Shown one piece after another: positions 1-12,546 of a DNA stretch of 64,000 bases. Source of the DNA: Halopseudomonas salegens (GTDB lineage Bacteria; Pseudomonadota; Gammaproteobacteria; Pseudomonadales; Pseudomonadaceae); contig NZ_LT629787.1 in assembly GCF_900105655.1 (NCBI RefSeq), positions 62,001 to 126,000 of the forward strand, read 5' to 3'. Numbering within the stretch: the first letter of the stretch is position 1; every line of letters begins with the position of its first letter. Made by a program: the position numbers and the translations under genes. The notes beneath the pieces were generated by a model, which had not been told where the DNA came from, did no database searches, and saw only the letters and a program-made list of their open reading frames with translations.

Positions 1-283
1 CGCCGCCCTCCGGGCGCGCGACGCGGTCGCCACTGACGAACTCGCGGTTGCCGGGATGGACCTGGGTCTGCCGACCTCCAGGGCCGTGATGGAAAATGGG
101 TTCATCGATATCCCGACTGGGAATGCTGATCTGCTCTCCCTGGCCAATATCGGTAATCGAGCGCTTGCCAACCGCTTCGGACACCGCTTTCTTGATGTGC
201 GACCGGTAGCGGCGCAGGAACCGCTGGCGGTTGACTGCGCTCTTGTTCTTGCCGTTGAGGCGGCGGTCAATCACATAACTCAT
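1..283 (-). CDS. yeaH: YeaH/YhbH family protein (DUF444), N-terminal part
   Basis: Only the first 94 codons are present; the gene runs off the left edge. The start [19 protein letters not shown], with its basic run of residues through about position 40 and the later GPGG and [11 protein letters not shown] segments, matches the N-terminus of the YeaH/YhbH family. The ATG at 281-283 is preceded by GGAGGG and lies 15 nt after the prkA stop, so it reads as the second gene of a prkA-yeaH operon. In enterobacteria and pseudomonads this pair is usually followed by a SpoVR (ycgB) gene and is induced by starvation and stress. The molecular role of the protein is not established. Confidence 0.9.
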   Translation of the reverse strand, partial: MSYVIDRRLNGKNKSAVNRQRFLRRYRSHIKKAVSEAVGKRSITDIGQGEQISIPSRDIDEPIFHHGPGGRQTQVHPGNREFVSGDRVARPEGG

Positions 284-298
284 GCGGTGCCCTCCGGA

Positions 299-2221
299 TT
301 ACTGCGCTTTCCTGACGCGCAGATACCATTCCGACAACAGCCGCACCTGCTTTTCGGTGTAGCCGCGCTCGACCATGCGGGTAACAAAGTCGTTGTGCTT
401 TTTCTGGTCCTCGTTGGAGGCTTTGGCGTTGAAGCTGATGACCGGTAGCAGATCTTCGGTGTTGGAGAACATCTTCTTCTCGATCACGCCGCGTAATTTT
501 TCGTAGGACAGCCAGCTCGGGTTCTTGCCATTGTTGTTGGCACGGGCGCGCAGCATGAAGTTGACGATCTCGTTGCGGAAGTCTTTCGGATTGCTGATAC
601 CCGCAGGTTTCTCGATCTTCTCCAACTCTTCATTCAGCGATGCGCGGTTGAGGATTTCGCCGGTATCCGGGTCACGGTATTCCTGGTCCTGAATCCAGAA
701 GTCGGCGTACATTACATAGCGGTCGAAAATGTTCTGCCCGTACTCGCTGTAGGATTCCAGGTAAGCAGTCTGGATTTCCTTGCCGATAAAGTCGACATAG
801 CGCGGCGCCAGGTATTCCTTGAGGAAGCGCAGGTAGCGCTCGCTGACCTCGGCGTTGTACTGCTCCTGTTCGATCTGTTGTTCCAGCACATACAGCAGGT
901 GCACCGGGTTGGCGGCGACCTCGGTGTTGTCATAGTTGAACACCCGCGAGAGGATCTTGAAGGCAAAGCGGGTCGACAGACCATTCATGCCTTCATCCAC
1001 GCCGGCAGTGTCGCGGTATTCCTGGATCGATTTGGCCTTGGGGTCGGTATCTTTCAGGTTCTCGCCATCGTAGATACGCATCTTCGAGTAGACGTTGGAG
1101 TTTTCCGGCTCTTTCAGGCGCGACAATACGCTGAACTGGGCGAGCATTTTCAGCGTGTCCGGTGCGCAGTGGGCATGGGCCAGCGAGCTGCTGGTCAGCA
1201 GTTTCTGGTAAATCTGGATTTCATCGCTGACACGCAGGCAGTAGGGCACCTTGACGATATAGATACGGTCGAGAAAGGCTTCGTTGTTGCGGTTGTTGCG
1301 AAAGGTCTGCCATTCGGACTCGTTGGAGTGCGCCAGAATAACTCCGTTGAACGGGATCGCGCCGAGGCCTTCGGTGCTGTTGTAGTTGCCTTCCTGGGTC
1401 GCGGTCAGCAGGGGATGCAGTACCTTGATCGGCGCCTTGAACATTTCGACGAATTCCATCAGGCCCTGGTTGGCGCGGCAGAGTGCACCGGAGTAGCTGT
1501 AGGCGTCCGGATCATTTTGCGGAAATTCCTCCAGCTTGCGGATATCGACTTTGCCCACCAGCGCAGAAATATCCTGGTTGTTCTCGTCACCGGGTTCGGT
1601 CTTGGCAATGGCGATCTGTTGCAGAATTGAGGGGTAGAGCTTGACCACGCGGAACTGGCTGATGTCGCCGTTGAACTCGTGCAGTCGCTTGACCGCCCAG
1701 GGCGACATGATGCTGTTGATATAGCGGCGCGGGATGCCGTAATCCTCTTCAAGAATAGTCGCATCCTCATCGGCATTGAACAGGCCCAGTGGGGATTCAA
1801 ATACCGGCGAGCCCTTGATGGCGTAAAAGGGGACTTGTTGCATCAGGGCCTTGAGCTTTTCCGCCAGCGAGGACTTGCCGCCGCCGACCGGGCCGAGCAG
1901 GTAGAGAATCTGTTTCTTTTCCTCCAGTCCCTGGGCGGCATGGCGGAAGAAGGACACGATCTGTTCAATCGATTCTTCCATGCCGTGGAAGTCAGCGAAG
2001 GCAGGGTAACGCTTGATTACCTTGTTGGAGAAGATGCGCGACAAGCGCGGGTCCATCGAGGTATCGATCAGCTCGGGCTCGCCAATGGCCTGGAGCAGGC
2101 GCTCCGAGGCGGTGGCATAGGCCATGGGATCAGTTTTGCACAGCTCCAGGTACTCCTGCAGGCTGTATTCTTCCTGCCGGGTGGCTTCGTAACGGTTTTG
2201 GAAATGACTGAATAAGCTCAT
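299..2221 (-). CDS. prkA: PrkA/YeaG-type serine protein kinase
   Basis: This 640-residue protein has the usual length of PrkA/YeaG. It carries an N-terminal AAA-like ATP-binding region with the Walker A motif GPVGGGKSS at about residues 110-118 and a C-terminal PrkA kinase domain. The longer open frame reaches position 2344, but the ATG at 2219-2221 gives the family start MSLFSHFQNRYE and has a purine-rich AGAGCGAGG upstream. The family is known as a cytosolic serine kinase or AAA protein linked to nutrient stress and stationary phase. yeaH follows 15 nt downstream, so the two are probably co-transcribed. Confidence 0.95.
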   Translation of the reverse strand: MSLFSHFQNRYEATRQEEYSLQEYLELCKTDPMAYATASERLLQAIGEPELIDTSMDPRLSRIFSNKVIKRYPAFADFHGMEESIEQIVSFFRHAAQGLEEKKQILYLLGPVGGGKSSLAEKLKALMQQVPFYAIKGSPVFESPLGLFNADEDATILEEDYGIPRRYINSIMSPWAVKRLHEFNGDISQFRVVKLYPSILQQIAIAKTEPGDENNQDISALVGKVDIRKLEEFPQNDPDAYSYSGALCRANQGLMEFVEMFKAPIKVLHPLLTATQEGNYNSTEGLGAIPFNGVILAHSNESEWQTFRNNRNNEAFLDRIYIVKVPYCLRVSDEIQIYQKLLTSSSLAHAHCAPDTLKMLAQFSVLSRLKEPENSNVYSKMRIYDGENLKDTDPKAKSIQEYRDTAGVDEGMNGLSTRFAFKILSRVFNYDNTEVAANPVHLLYVLEQQIEQEQYNAEVSERYLRFLKEYLAPRYVDFIGKEIQTAYLESYSEYGQNIFDRYVMYADFWIQDQEYRDPDTGEILNRASLNEELEKIEKPAGISNPKDFRNEIVNFMLRARANNNGKNPSWLSYEKLRGVIEKKMFSNTEDLLPVISFNAKASNEDQKKHNDFVTRMVERGYTEKQVRLLSEWYLRVRKAQ

Positions 2222-2561
2222 GGCACGACCTCGCTCTAACCCTGTATGAGGTCCGGGCTTCCACACAGTGGCCCGCCGTTGCTGCGGCACGTGGGTGAGC
2301 ACATCCAGATGCGTTATTCCCCCAATACCACCCGTCAAGGGCAAGGCCAGGAAGTCTGTCGGAGAAGGCAGCTAGCCAGATCAGGCTTTACCGCCAGGTC
2401 CGGCAGGCTTCCCGAGTCAGGAAGCCGGCAGACCGGCTTTCAATTTGGCAGCGTGATGATGCTCGAATCTCACGCTTACCTTTTTCGATTGCCTGATTAA
2501 GAGGATAGTTCGTTTGGCGCAGGGGGAAAGTAATAATTTTTTATTTCTGTTGCGGCGGGTG
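2222..2561. other. prkA upstream region with overlapping hairpins
   Basis: This 340-nt gap holds no credible gene. It separates the glpE stop from the prkA start, both on the minus strand, so it should contain the prkA promoter. Positions 2406-2426 form GGCTTCC/GGAAGCC, and positions 2422-2439 form the alternative AAGCCGG/CCGGCTT stem. The two hairpins share bases and exclude each other. Neither has a T-tract in the glpE reading direction, so I do not call a terminator. I could not find a convincing sigma-54 site. Confidence 0.4.
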
Positions 2562-2888
2562 TCATTCAGCGCTCTGGCTGACCTGATCCGGGTAGCTCTG
2601 TTGCCAGAGTTCGAAGCCACCATCCAGACTGTAGACTTCGGCAAAACCGAGCCCGGCCAGATAGTCGGCAGCGGGCTGACTGGAGTTGCCGTGGTAGCAG
2701 CAAACGATCACGGCAGTAGCCTGCTCGGCGTTGGCGACCCAGTCAGCCAGGTTGCTGTTATCCAGGCGCACAGCGCCGGGCATGTGGCCCTGGGCAAAGC
2801 TGTGCGGGTCGCGAATATCCACCAGTTGGGCACCCTGCTGGCAAAGTGCAGCAGCCTGTTCGGGGTTGATCCGGTTGAAACTGGCCAT
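2562..2888 (-). CDS. glpE: Thiosulfate sulfurtransferase GlpE (single rhodanese domain)
   Basis: This is a 108-residue single-domain rhodanese, the same length as E. coli GlpE. The active-site loop CYHGNSS places the persulfide-carrying cysteine at residue 64. The family moves sulfane sulfur from thiosulfate to cyanide or a thiol acceptor in the cytosol. The ATG at 2886-2888 has GGAGG directly upstream. The longer frame starting at 2912 would overlap the end of apaH and is not preferred. It is the last gene of the lptD-to-glpE run, 11 nt after apaH. Confidence 0.93.
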   Translation of the reverse strand: MASFNRINPEQAAALCQQGAQLVDIRDPHSFAQGHMPGAVRLDNSNLADWVANAEQATAVIVCCYHGNSSQPAADYLAGLGFAEVYSLDGGFELWQQSYPDQVSQSAE

Positions 2889-2899
2889 GGTTTGCCTCC

Positions 2900-3712
2900 T
2901 CAATGCTCGCAAGCGCAGCTGATGCTTTCGCCGCTGTTCAGGTTCATCAGGGTCATGCGGTTGCCCCAGACGCAGCCGCTGTCGAGGCCGATGACATTGC
3001 TCAGGCCGGTTTTGCCTTCTAGCGCGGCCCAGTGGCCGAAGATCAGCCGAATCTCCGGGTCTTTGCGTGGGTAACTGAACCAGGGAGCATATCCCTTGGG
3101 GGCACTGTCGAGCCCCTCCTTGGATTTGAAGTCGAGCGTGCCGTCGGCTTTGCAGAAGCGCATGCGGGTAAGGTAGTTGGTAATCATCCGCAAACGGTCG
3201 ATGCCTTTCAGCTCCGGTTTCCAGCGCGAGGGTTCGTTGCCGTACATCTCGTCGAGAAACCAGGGTAGCTGCTTGTCACAACGGACCACCTCAGACACTT
3301 CATCTGCCCGTTTCAGGGTTTGCTTGACGCTCCAGATCGGGGGGATACCGGCATGCGTCATCAGGGTATTCAGCTCTTCGTCGAAGTGCGCCAGGGGGCG
3401 CTGGCGCAAACTACCCAGCAGGATATCGCGATCCGGCGCCTTGAGAATCGGTAGCAGGGTATCGGATTTGCGCAGGCGGCTACGATCGCGGGCGGAAGCC
3501 AACAGGTGCAGGTCGTGGTTGCCGAGTACGGCTATGCAGGCGTTATCCAGCTGGTTCAGGAAACGCAGCGTTGCCAGAGAATCCGGCCCGCGGTTGACCA
3601 TGTCGCCGACCGACCAGAGCACATCGGTCGAGGGATTGAAGTCAACCTCGGCCAACAGACATTGCAATGGTTTCAGGCAACCCTGCAGGTCGCCGACAGC
3701 ATAGGTGGTCAT
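2900..3712 (-). CDS. apaH: Symmetrical bis(5'-nucleosyl)-tetraphosphatase ApaH
   Basis: This 270-residue calcineurin-like phosphoesterase has intact metal-binding motifs: GDLQG (residues 7-11), GDMVNRG (36-42) and GNHD (64-67). ApaH splits diadenosine tetraphosphate into two ADP. In enterobacteria it also removes Np4N caps from RNA. The gene lies 16 nt downstream of apaG and ends 11 nt before glpE. The start [11 protein letters not shown] is the usual one for the family, although the Shine-Dalgarno sequence is weak, which suggests coupling to apaG. Confidence 0.96.
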   Translation of the reverse strand: MTTYAVGDLQGCLKPLQCLLAEVDFNPSTDVLWSVGDMVNRGPDSLATLRFLNQLDNACIAVLGNHDLHLLASARDRSRLRKSDTLLPILKAPDRDILLGSLRQRPLAHFDEELNTLMTHAGIPPIWSVKQTLKRADEVSEVVRCDKQLPWFLDEMYGNEPSRWKPELKGIDRLRMITNYLTRMRFCKADGTLDFKSKEGLDSAPKGYAPWFSYPRKDPEIRLIFGHWAALEGKTGLSNVIGLDSGCVWGNRMTLMNLNSGESISCACEH

Positions 3713-3728
3713 GGCCGGGCCTTGTGCA

Positions 3729-4112
3729 TCAGTTCAGCGCGTTGGGCTTGGTCAGCCGGAACAGCGGGATCGGGGCACGGAATTTACGTCCATCGGCACA
3801 CAGCATGCCATAGCTGCCCTGCATGGTGCCAATCGGGGTTTCCAGGATACAACCGCTGGTATAGGTATGGCTGTTGCCGGGCTCAATGGTCGGCTGCTCG
3901 CCCACCACGCCGGGCCCGCTGACCTGCTCTTCCTTGCCATTGCCGTCGGTTATCAACCATTGACGGTCAAGCAACTGTGCGCTGTGCGTACCCTGGTTGC
4001 TTATGGTGATGGTGTAGGCAAAAGCATAGCGATTGCGCTCGGGCAGTGATTGTTCACTCAGAAAGCGGGTGGCAACAGCGATATGGATTGTGTCGATCAG
4101 GGTCTGACTCAT
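3729..4112 (-). CDS. apaG: ApaG domain protein
   Basis: A 127-residue ApaG (DUF525) protein with a fibronectin-III-like fold, recognisable by the segments [19 protein letters not shown] and MQGSYGM. Its biochemical role in bacteria is unsettled. The ATG overlaps the rsmA stop in an ATGA arrangement (4109-4112), and apaH follows 16 nt downstream. The order rsmA-apaG-apaH is conserved widely in gammaproteobacteria. Confidence 0.95.
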   Translation of the reverse strand: MSQTLIDTIHIAVATRFLSEQSLPERNRYAFAYTITISNQGTHSAQLLDRQWLITDGNGKEEQVSGPGVVGEQPTIEPGNSHTYTSGCILETPIGTMQGSYGMLCADGRKFRAPIPLFRLTKPNALN

Positions 4113-4924
4113 AAGGTTTGCTCGTTGTTGTCTGCCTTGCCCAGGCGGTTGGCCAGGCGAACAAAGCCGGCCAGATCAACCTGCTCAGGGCGCAGACCGG
4201 GGTCAATGCCTTCTTCCTCGATGATCTGGGCACTGAGCAGGCGCTTGAGCGTGTTGCGCAAGGTCTTGCGCCGCTGATTGAAAGCCTCACGCACCACGAT
4301 TTCCAATTGCCGGGGGTCACTGGCTGGATGCGGTAGCTGGTGGTGGGGTGTCAGCCGGACGATGGCTGAGTCGACCTTGGGCGCGGGACTGAAGGCGCCG
4401 GAACCGACGTCGAACAGGTGCTCGACCTGACAATGGTACTGCACCATGATGCCGAGGCGGCCGTAGTGATTGTCGCCCACACCGGCAGCCAGTCGTTGCA
4501 CCACTTCTTTTTGCAGCATGAAGTGCATGTCGCGAATGTGCGTGGCCTGGTTGAGCAGGTGAAACATCAACGGCGTGGAAATGTTGTAGGGCAGGTTGCC
4601 AACCACGCGCAGCGGGCGTTCGTCATCCTCCAGAGTGCTGAAGTCAAACTTCAGCGCGTCGCCTTTGTGTAACTGGAATTGCGGATTGTGGCCAAATTGG
4701 GCTAGCAGGACAGGGTGTAGATCCCTGTCCAGTTCGACGACATCCAGACGCGCTCCGCTGCTCAGCAGGCCGGCCGTTATGGCGCCCTGACCCGGACCGA
4801 TCTCCACCAGGTGCTGGTCTGCCTGTGGATGAACGGCACGCAGAATACGGTTGATCACGCCCTGATCGTGCAGGAAATTCTGACCGAAGCGCTTGCGGGC
4901 CCGGTGCGGAGCAAAATCTGTCAT
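4109..4924 (-). CDS. rsmA: 16S rRNA (adenine1518/1519-N6)-dimethyltransferase RsmA
   Basis: RsmA (KsgA) dimethylates two adjacent adenines in the 3' terminal hairpin of 16S rRNA during small-subunit maturation. The 271-residue protein begins with the family signature [11 protein letters not shown]. It has the SAM-binding motif EIGPGQG (41-47) and the catalytic motif NLPYNIS (110-116). Start and stop overlap pdxA and apaG respectively by 4 nt (ATGA), which points to translational coupling along the operon. Confidence 0.97.
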   Translation of the reverse strand: MTDFAPHRARKRFGQNFLHDQGVINRILRAVHPQADQHLVEIGPGQGAITAGLLSSGARLDVVELDRDLHPVLLAQFGHNPQFQLHKGDALKFDFSTLEDDERPLRVVGNLPYNISTPLMFHLLNQATHIRDMHFMLQKEVVQRLAAGVGDNHYGRLGIMVQYHCQVEHLFDVGSGAFSPAPKVDSAIVRLTPHHQLPHPASDPRQLEIVVREAFNQRRKTLRNTLKRLLSAQIIEEEGIDPGLRPEQVDLAGFVRLANRLGKADNNEQTL

Positions 4925-5913
4925 GCCTGAGTCCTGGCTGCCAGCATCTCGCTGGCAGTATGCAGGGCGACCCGGAGGCTGCCGACATCTGCCCGGCCGC
5001 TTGCGGCCAGATCCAGTGCCGTTCCATGGTCGACCGAAGTGCGAATAATGGGCAGGCCAAGGGTGATGTTCACCGCCTGGCCAAAGCCCTTGTGCTTGAG
5101 TACCGGCAAGCCCTGATCATGGTACATGGCCAGAACCGCATCGGCTGATTGCAAATGTTTCGGGGTAAATAGCGTATCCGCTGGCAGTGGGCCAACCAAA
5201 TCCATGCCCTCGCTGCGCAGACGCATTAGCAGCGGAATAATGATATCCAGCTCTTCACGGCCAAGGTGGCCATCTTCTCCGGCATGCGGGTTGAGACCGC
5301 AGACCAGGATGCGCGGCTGGCGAATGCCGAACTTGGTTTGCAGGTCGTGCTGCAGTATGCGCAGCACCCGCTCCAGCAGTGCTGGCGTGATGGCATCGGC
5401 GACGGCACGCAAGGGCAAGTGGGTCGTCGCAAGTGCCACCCGCAGACCGGGGCAGGCCAGCATCATTACCACTTGTTCAGTCCCGGTCAGCTCGGCAAAA
5501 AATTCGGTATGGCCACTAAAAGGCACCCCGGCCTCATTGATTACGCCCTTATGTACCGGGGCGGTAACGATCGCGGCAAAGTGTCCGCGCATGCAGCCTT
5601 CGCCGGCGAGCCGCAAGGTCTCGAGTACATAGCGGCCATTGGCCGGATCCAGCTTGCCGGGGTGGCAGGGCGCGGCGAGCCGGACTGGCAGCACGCTGAG
5701 TTCGCCGGCGGCCTGGGCCCGGGGCGGGCGGCCGGGATCAAAGGGACTGATGCTGACCTGCAGGCCCAATAATGCGGCGCGTTCGGCCAGCAGATTCGGG
5801 TCGGCAATGACTACCCGTTCATGTGCACAAGGCTCGCTGGCCAGTTGCAGGCAGAGATCAGGACCAATACCTGCTGGCTCACCAGCGGTTAACGCGATCG
5901 CCGCAACGGGCAC
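4921..5913 (-). CDS. pdxA: 4-hydroxythreonine-4-phosphate dehydrogenase PdxA
   Basis: PdxA oxidises 4-phosphohydroxy-L-threonine in the DXP-dependent pyridoxal phosphate pathway. The 330-residue protein starts [19 protein letters not shown] and has the metal-ligand segments [19 protein letters not shown] and [11 protein letters not shown]. The start codon is GTG at 5911-5913 and shares one base with the surA stop (TAGTG), so translation is probably coupled to surA. The 3' end overlaps rsmA by 4 nt. Confidence 0.96.
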   Translation of the reverse strand: MPVAAIALTAGEPAGIGPDLCLQLASEPCAHERVVIADPNLLAERAALLGLQVSISPFDPGRPPRAQAAGELSVLPVRLAAPCHPGKLDPANGRYVLETLRLAGEGCMRGHFAAIVTAPVHKGVINEAGVPFSGHTEFFAELTGTEQVVMMLACPGLRVALATTHLPLRAVADAITPALLERVLRILQHDLQTKFGIRQPRILVCGLNPHAGEDGHLGREELDIIIPLLMRLRSEGMDLVGPLPADTLFTPKHLQSADAVLAMYHDQGLPVLKHKGFGQAVNITLGLPIIRTSVDHGTALDLAASGRADVGSLRVALHTASEMLAARTQA

Positions 5914-7199
5914 TAGATCTTGATCTCGACGTAGGCATCCTGGCGAATCTCCAGCAGCCAGGTCTGCAGTTCGTCATCGAATTTGCGATTTTGCAGCAAG
6001 CTGGTGGCTTGTTGCTCACGCATGTCGTCAGTCATGTCCACGCGACGCTGGTCGGTCACTTCGATGATGTGCCAGCCGTACTGGGTTTCCAGTGGGCGCG
6101 ATACCTGCCCTTCGGGCAAGGTGGTCATGACTTCAGCGAACTCCGGCACCACACTGTCAGCGGTGGTCCAGCCCATGCTGCCGCCATTCAGCGCACTGCC
6201 CGGGTCTTCCGAGAAGGCGCGGGCCAGATTTTCGAAGGATTCGCCATTGCGGATGCGTTCGTACAGACGCTGGATCAGTTGTGCTGTTTCATTCTCGCTA
6301 CGGATTTCGCTGGGGCGGATCAGGATATGGCGAACCTGGTACTCGGTGACCAGTTGACCATCACCACCGCGCTCCTCCAGCAACTTGAGAATATGCAGGC
6401 CAGAGGGCGAGCGCAGCGGGCGGGTAATTTCACCAACGTCCAGCTCACTGACGGCACTGGCAAAGGCGCCGGGCAACTGGTTTGCCTTGCGCCAGCCAAG
6501 CTCGCCACCTTCCAGACCCAGGTCGCCACCCGCGTGGCTGCGCGCCAGATCGGCAAAGTCCGCACCGGCCTGCAGTTCCTGATAAATATCGTCTGCAGCA
6601 GCACGGATGCGGGCTTCTTCTTCGGCGCTGGCATACTCATCCAGGGGCAGGATGATCATTGCCAGACGGAATTCCTCGGCCAGCTGCGTGCGACCCAGCT
6701 CCGAGTTGAGGAAGTTGCGCACTTCCTGGTCGCTGACCTGAATGCGCTCGGCTACCCGGCGCTGACGCACCCGGCTGATGATCATTTCCCGGCGCACCTG
6801 TTCACGGGCTGCGGCATAGCTGATGCCATCCCGTTCCAGCGCGGCACGAAACTCGTCAAGGGTTACGCCATTGCGTTGAGCCAGTTGTTGCATGGTCTGG
6901 TTCAGGCTGTTGTCGTCAATGCGGATACCGGCCCGGTCACCCATCTGCAACTGGATGCTTTCCAGAATCAGTTGTTCGAGTACCTGTTGGCGCAGCACGT
7001 CTGCCGGGGGTATTTCACCGCCCTGTTCGCTGACCTGGCGGCGTACATTATCCACCCGTTGCTGCACCTGGCTGAGCATGACCACGTCGTTATCGACAAT
7101 GGCGGCAACCCGGTCCAGTGGCACCACCTGTGCCTGTGCGCTAGTGATAAACAGGCCTGCGCACAGGCTGAGGACTGCGGTGTAAAGCTTAAAAGGCAT
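5913..7199 (-). CDS. surA: Periplasmic chaperone / peptidyl-prolyl isomerase SurA
   Basis: SurA escorts outer-membrane beta-barrel proteins across the periplasm. The 428-residue protein has a signal peptide ending at about residue 24 (SAQAQ), an N-terminal chaperone domain (about 25-170), two parvulin domains (about 170-275 and 285-385) and a short C-terminal helix. The ATG at 7197-7199 gives a good signal peptide; the frame opens further upstream but only inside lptD. The start lies 11 nt inside the 3' end of lptD, a SurA client, so synthesis of the two is linked. Confidence 0.95.
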   Translation of the reverse strand: MPFKLYTAVLSLCAGLFITSAQAQVVPLDRVAAIVDNDVVMLSQVQQRVDNVRRQVSEQGGEIPPADVLRQQVLEQLILESIQLQMGDRAGIRIDDNSLNQTMQQLAQRNGVTLDEFRAALERDGISYAAAREQVRREMIISRVRQRRVAERIQVSDQEVRNFLNSELGRTQLAEEFRLAMIILPLDEYASAEEEARIRAAADDIYQELQAGADFADLARSHAGGDLGLEGGELGWRKANQLPGAFASAVSELDVGEITRPLRSPSGLHILKLLEERGGDGQLVTEYQVRHILIRPSEIRSENETAQLIQRLYERIRNGESFENLARAFSEDPGSALNGGSMGWTTADSVVPEFAEVMTTLPEGQVSRPLETQYGWHIIEVTDQRRVDMTDDMREQQATSLLQNRKFDDELQTWLLEIRQDAYVEIKI

Positions 7200-9924
7200 T
7201 ATTGTCTCGCTCTCTGTAGCCAGGGATACCATCGGTAAGCAGGGTTTCAACATTGCTGCCAGTCATATTGCCCAGACCCTTGAACACCACCTGCAAGAAA
7301 ATGCCGCGGTCGGGCTGGTCATTCTGCCTGGGATTCAAGCTGGTTTCGTCATAATCAATCCAGTAGCGGTTAATGACCCGGAACTTCCAGCAGCAGCTTT
7401 CATATTCAAAACCACCAAAGGCATCCACCGTCTGATTGCGACCATAGTCCCGCAACCAGCGGCCGATCAGGCTCCAGTTGTTGCCAACCGGCCACATGAA
7501 GGAAACGTCATGCTGGTCGGTTTTATAGTAATTGGCAATGTAGCTATCGGTACCTGGTGTGCCGAAGTCCGGATTGAACGTCCATACGCCGCTTTCGCGG
7601 TCAAAGCGCAAGCGGTCTTTGCGATAACGATAGGCGAGGTTGACAATCTTCCGCGGGTCCTCGGCTGACTGATATCGCCAGGCGATACTGCCGGAACGCG
7701 TAGTGCGCTGGTCAGTATCCCAGTTAAGTTCAGCATTCAGACGCCAATCCTGATTGAAACGCAACTGGTATTGCAGCGCGAGCGGCGACACGGATGATTG
7801 CTCGGTTGCCCGGTTGCGATAATCGATACCCCTGAGCTGTACCTTGCGATCACTGAAGTAAAGCGCCTGGCCGATACTCACTCGCTGTCGCTCAATCCCG
7901 TTTTCCTGAATCCAGCGGTTGGTCAGGCCAAATGAAAGCTGGTTGGCATCGCCGATCCGGTCCTTGCCGGAAAAACGGTTGTCACGCCACAGGGACGCAT
8001 AACTGAAGCCAATCTCGCCGGTGTCGAAAATTGGAATATCCCGCTGATCTTTTTCAGGTACGTACAAATAAAACAAACGCGGTTCCAGTGTTTGGGTATA
8101 TCCCTGATCGAAAAGTTCCGTTTGCCGGTCAAAGTAGAGTCCGCTGTCCAGGCTGAAAATCGGTATGCTGCGGTCCTGGGATGATTGATAGCGCTCATCG
8201 GGCAACAAGGTGCTGCGGCCCTGACCGTCGAGCGAGAGATCATAGCGGGTATAGGCAAACTTGACGCTGGGCGTGACATACCCCCACTCGGCTCTGAGGG
8301 GCAGGCTGATTGCCGGCTCAATGTGTACCCGCTCACCTTCAGCGCGGGTAAGGCCGGTTAACCGGTCGTCATACCAGCGTTGATCCGGGGTTCCAGTGTT
8401 GCCATCCCGGTCGGTAAAAAAGCCGCTCATCAGGTTGCGTTCAAATCTGACGTACTCGCTGCCGTAGCTGGCTTTCAGCCCAAAAGGCATTCCCGGAACA
8501 GCCCCGTCCAGCGTGACCTGAGGCAAACGGTCATAGGGTGTGATATCCGTGACTGTGGCTCTTTCATAGGCGTGCAGGTTCAGCCCGGCAATAAAGTTGT
8601 TTCCACGCCAGCTCAGGTTGCCGCGCTGGTCGAGAAAGCTGCCGGTATTGATGCCGGTATTGGTCGACAGATCCTGAAAGTAGTAGGGGTCACTGATGTC
8701 GGTGTAATCAACCGAGGCAAGCAACCTTGGCGTAATGTCCGTCTGGTGCTGCCAGCTGTACATCCAGCGCTCGGAGCGGTATTTGGACTGTTCCTTGCGT
8801 TCTTTTTCCCGATCATCCAGCGCCGCTGCAGCAAATTGCCCTTCGCTGCGTCCGGTCAGATAACGAAACTCGCCTTCCATCAACAAGCCGCGATCACTGA
8901 GCAGCTGCGGGTACAAGGTGGCATCGTAATTGGGTGCCAGGTTGAAATAGTAAGGAACAGTGAGCTCGCTGCCCGAGTTGCTGCTGGCCGAAATGGACGG
9001 GACCAGGAAACCGCTCTGTCGACGGTCATCAATCGGGAAACGGATGTAGGGTGTGTAAAAGACCGGAAAGTCCTTGACCCGAAGGGTCACGTTGCGGGCT
9101 TGCCCCCAACCTTCTTCCTGATTGAGTTCAACTTCCTTGCCGTGCAGCGCCCAGGCATTGTTGCCGGGTTCGCAGGTGGTGTAGGTCGCGTCATTCAACA
9201 GAATGACAGCGTCTTCACGACGGTCAATTCGGGCCGCTGTCCCACGCGCATGCTGAGCATGCAGAACATATTCAGCACCTTCGACACGGGTCGCCCCGGT
9301 GTCTGTTTCCAGTTCGGCCCGGTCGGCCAGCAACAACATGCCACGATCACGGAGGCGAACCTCTTCACTGAGCGTTATTCGGTTACTGGTGCGATCAAAA
9401 CTGGCTTGCTGTGATTCGGCCTGCAGCTGGCCGCGATTCAGCAGGACGTTACCCGTTAGTTCGCCGACGTCCTGTGACTGCGCGAACTGGCCGGTATCCG
9501 CTTCGGCGAACACCGTCAACTGGTCGGGGGCAGTGGTATCATCGCGCCCGCTGCGCGGAGGTTCAACATAAGTGCCTCCGCAATAGGGCGCGATGCGCGC
9601 TTGCATATCGGGGCTGAGCTCTTCCCGCGAGACCCAGTCAAGGTGACGGTAGGCGGTATCCGCTGCAGCCGGTGTAGCCGGTTGACGGGTATTGGCTGTT
9701 TCGGTTGCAGTTGGCGCAGCGTCCTGCGGAGCCGCCGTTGGTCGCTGTGGACGCGGTGGCAGAGGGCTGGTTGCTGTGTGTGGCGAACAATCCCAGCCCT
9801 GACCATCCGCGCTGGCACGACAGTCAACCTGCTGAGCCAGAGTGGTCATGGGTTGGGCCAGCAGGACACTGCCAGCCAGCAGAAGGGGAAAGCGCAGCGC
9901 GAAAGGTGGTGAACGATAGGCCAT
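7189..9924 (-). CDS. lptD: LPS-assembly protein LptD
   Basis: LptD forms the outer-membrane beta-barrel that, with LptE, inserts lipopolysaccharide into the outer leaflet. The 911-residue protein has a signal peptide through about residue 32, a proline/threonine-rich spacer to about 100, an OstA-like jellyroll domain (about 140-290) and a long barrel to the C-terminus ending in Phe. Conserved cysteines are visible, including the ATYTTCEPG segment. The ATG at 9922-9924 was chosen because it places the signal peptide at the N-terminus. It heads the lptD-surA-pdxA-rsmA-apaG-apaH run and is divergent from amgK. Confidence 0.95.
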   Translation of the reverse strand: MAYRSPPFALRFPLLLAGSVLLAQPMTTLAQQVDCRASADGQGWDCSPHTATSPLPPRPQRPTAAPQDAAPTATETANTRQPATPAAADTAYRHLDWVSREELSPDMQARIAPYCGGTYVEPPRSGRDDTTAPDQLTVFAEADTGQFAQSQDVGELTGNVLLNRGQLQAESQQASFDRTSNRITLSEEVRLRDRGMLLLADRAELETDTGATRVEGAEYVLHAQHARGTAARIDRREDAVILLNDATYTTCEPGNNAWALHGKEVELNQEEGWGQARNVTLRVKDFPVFYTPYIRFPIDDRRQSGFLVPSISASSNSGSELTVPYYFNLAPNYDATLYPQLLSDRGLLMEGEFRYLTGRSEGQFAAAALDDREKERKEQSKYRSERWMYSWQHQTDITPRLLASVDYTDISDPYYFQDLSTNTGINTGSFLDQRGNLSWRGNNFIAGLNLHAYERATVTDITPYDRLPQVTLDGAVPGMPFGLKASYGSEYVRFERNLMSGFFTDRDGNTGTPDQRWYDDRLTGLTRAEGERVHIEPAISLPLRAEWGYVTPSVKFAYTRYDLSLDGQGRSTLLPDERYQSSQDRSIPIFSLDSGLYFDRQTELFDQGYTQTLEPRLFYLYVPEKDQRDIPIFDTGEIGFSYASLWRDNRFSGKDRIGDANQLSFGLTNRWIQENGIERQRVSIGQALYFSDRKVQLRGIDYRNRATEQSSVSPLALQYQLRFNQDWRLNAELNWDTDQRTTRSGSIAWRYQSAEDPRKIVNLAYRYRKDRLRFDRESGVWTFNPDFGTPGTDSYIANYYKTDQHDVSFMWPVGNNWSLIGRWLRDYGRNQTVDAFGGFEYESCCWKFRVINRYWIDYDETSLNPRQNDQPDRGIFLQVVFKGLGNMTGSNVETLLTDGIPGYRERDNNAF

Positions 9925-10069
9925 GGTGTTGTTATCCGGCTTCCAGTCTGGATGTGGCAGTACCTTGTGCGCGCCAGGCGCAACAGGCATGCTGCTGTTG
10001 ATCGTCAGGATTGTGGATAATAAAGCATTGGGCGCTGCCAGAGCCAGCGCCAGCCGGACAGGAATTCAA

Positions 10070-12536
<2,467 letters not shown>

Positions 12537-12546
12537 GCTCGGCGAC

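Noticed and set aside
2255..2285. Sigma-54-like TGGCCC...TTGCT near the prkA upstream region
   Set aside because: The GG to GC spacing is one base short and the motif points away from prkA.
5823..7238. A 471-codon open frame on the plus strand opposite surA and pdxA
   Set aside because: It mirrors surA almost exactly, has no recognisable domain and no ribosome site, and follows from the codon bias of the real gene. Similar mirrored frames opposite prkA (878-1630), lptD (8380-9414), trpD (20266-21366), gcdH (25425-26378) and pgk (40315-41367) were rejected for the same reason.
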